The position numbers and the translations under genes were made by a program. From Acidimicrobiales bacterium (GTDB taxonomy: Bacteria > Actinomycetota > Acidimicrobiia > Acidimicrobiales > SZUA-35): a stretch of 14,642 nt of DNA. The stretch spans positions 1-14,642 of the forward strand of contig JABDJU010000111.1 in NCBI GenBank assembly GCA_013003325.1. The letters are read 5' to 3'. Under the pieces are notes generated by a model that searched no databases, had not been told where the DNA came from, and saw only the letters and a list, made by a program, of their open reading frames with translations. Positions 13,737-14,642 of the stretch are shown here, piece by piece (position 1 is the first letter of the stretch; the number at the start of each line of letters is the position of its first letter).

Positions 13737-14642
13737 CTAGCCGCGCTGGAGACGGTCGAGAATCGAGGTTTCGACGAGCTGGGTGAGGCTTTCCTTCACG
13801 CTGCGGGCCCGAAAGGGGTCGATCCCGTCGATCTCTTCGAGTTCGGCCGCACTGGCGCCGAGGATGGCGTCGAGGTTCTCGAACTTGTCGACCACCTCAT
13901 CGACCATGGTGGGCGTGAGCCGAGGCACCTTCGACAGAAGCCGATAGCCGCGCGATTCGAGGGCGCCATCGAGTTCGGTCACCGACGCCGAGAGATGCAG
14001 GGTCTTGGCCAGTAGCTCTTCGTTGAACAAGGCGTCGTCGCTGAGCGAACCGAGAGCATCCATGGCTTGTTCGATATGGAACCCTGCGTCTTCGGTGAAG
14101 TAGTCACGGATCAGGAGGCGCCGGTCGTCGATCACCCCGCCCATGAGTTCTTCGAGCTGGAGACGAACGAGACGGCCGTCGGAGCCGAGTTCGATCAGGT
14201 TGCGTTCGATCTCCTTGGCGATGCGAGCCACCATCTCGGTGCGCTGCAAGACCTCGACCACATCTCGGAGCGTGACCAGGTTCTCGACTTCTAGCGCCGA
14301 CAGGTTGGCCGCCACGCTGTGGAGACGACTGCGATATCTCTCCAAGGTTTGGATGGCTTGGTTGGAACGTTCGAGCAGACGACTCACCGGTTCGAGCGAG
14401 TGACGATCTTCGGAGATGTAGACCTGGATCTCTTTGCGGCTCTGTGAGACGGCGAGCACCGGAACGTTGAGGGATCGGGCAACCCGCTCGGCGGTGCGGT
14501 GCCGGGTGCCGGTTTCAGTGGTGGGCACATTGGGGTTGGGTACAAGATGCACGTTGGCCCTGGCGATCCGGGTGGCGTCGGGATCGAGGATGATGGCGCC
14601 ATCCATCTTGGCAACCTCTGCCAGCCGCTGGGGGGTGTAAGC
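13737..14642 (-). CDS. disA: DNA integrity scanning protein / diadenylate cyclase DisA (5' end outside window)
   Basis: 301 residues are visible; about 55 N-terminal residues should lie beyond the right edge, judged from the family length of about 355. DisA joins two ATP into cyclic di-AMP and scans DNA for branched structures. The catalytic DGA motif is seen in AKMDGAII and the RHR motif in GTRHRTAE, so the cyclase should be active. The central helical domain and a C-terminal helix-hairpin-helix DNA-binding domain follow, with LSKVPRLTPTMVDEVVDKF and EIDGIDPFRARSVKESL. A Met at 14606 is internal, because the frame stays open and conserved upstream (YTPQRLAEVAK). It ends 37 bp from the convergent Crp gene, and no clear terminator lies between them. 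In mycobacteria disA also sits near ispD, ispF and the RlmB-like gene, usually beside radA, which may lie just outside. Confidence 0.95.
   Translation of the reverse strand, partial: AYTPQRLAEVAKMDGAIILDPDATRIARANVHLVPNPNVPTTETGTRHRTAERVARSLNVPVLAVSQSRKEIQVYISEDRHSLEPVSRLLERSNQAIQTLERYRSRLHSVAANLSALEVENLVTLRDVVEVLQRTEMVARIAKEIERNLIELGSDGRLVRLQLEELMGGVIDDRRLLIRDYFTEDAGFHIEQAMDALGSLSDDALFNEELLAKTLHLSASVTELDGALESRGYRLLSKVPRLTPTMVDEVVDKFENLDAILGASAAELEEIDGIDPFRARSVKESLTQLVETSILDRLQRG

Overview
The window looks like chromosomal DNA from a high-GC Gram-positive bacterium of the Actinomycetota, and Acidimicrobiia is my best guess. The evidence is GC-rich coding sequence, a HemQ of the coproporphyrin-dependent haem route, CIRCE ahead of a solitary groEL, the disA / ispD-ispF-rlmB neighbourhood also found in mycobacteria, and many start codons placed 6-7 nt after a TANNNT -10 hexamer (leaderless mRNA). 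The class-level guess is inference. It is mostly a core-gene region. I see no transposase, integrase, phage gene or CRISPR array.

Layout. 1-4824 (all minus strand): an uncharacterised protein cut by the window edge, a four-domain S1 RNA-binding protein, hemQ, fdhD and groEL. 4825-5626: a non-core stretch of about 800 bp with CIRCE, an 11-bp GC hairpin, two interleaved inverted repeats (possible pseudoknot), three copies of TTGGTCCTATCG about two helical turns apart, and a small minus-strand gene with an Arg-rich tail. 5627-7474 (plus): typA/bipA GTPase. 7481-9787 (minus): GH65 maltose phosphorylase, convergent with typA. 9843-9916 (minus): tRNA-Thr(UGU). 10018-10898 (plus): a membrane-anchored LytR_C-domain protein with a DDGSG repeat spacer, then a 71-residue membrane protein. 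10895-12938 (minus): overlapping genes rlmB, ispF and ispD, transcribed ispD first. 13040-13699 (plus): a Crp/Fnr regulator. 13737-14642 (minus): disA, lacking its first codons at the window edge.

How the genes work together. IspD and IspF catalyse two steps of the MEP isoprenoid pathway and are translationally coupled to RlmB, which methylates 23S rRNA. HemQ completes haem synthesis. FdhD sulfurates the molybdenum cofactor for formate dehydrogenase, whose genes are not here. GroEL is under HrcA/CIRCE control. DisA makes c-di-AMP, and the neighbouring regulator is a cAMP-receptor type. TypA, S1 and RlmB all act on the ribosome.

The least explained part is 4935-5547, where repeats, RNA-like structure and a small orphan gene lie between groEL and typA. 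The most general observation is the leaderless architecture: at least eight start codons follow a TANNNT hexamer at a nearly fixed distance, and this decides several start choices below.
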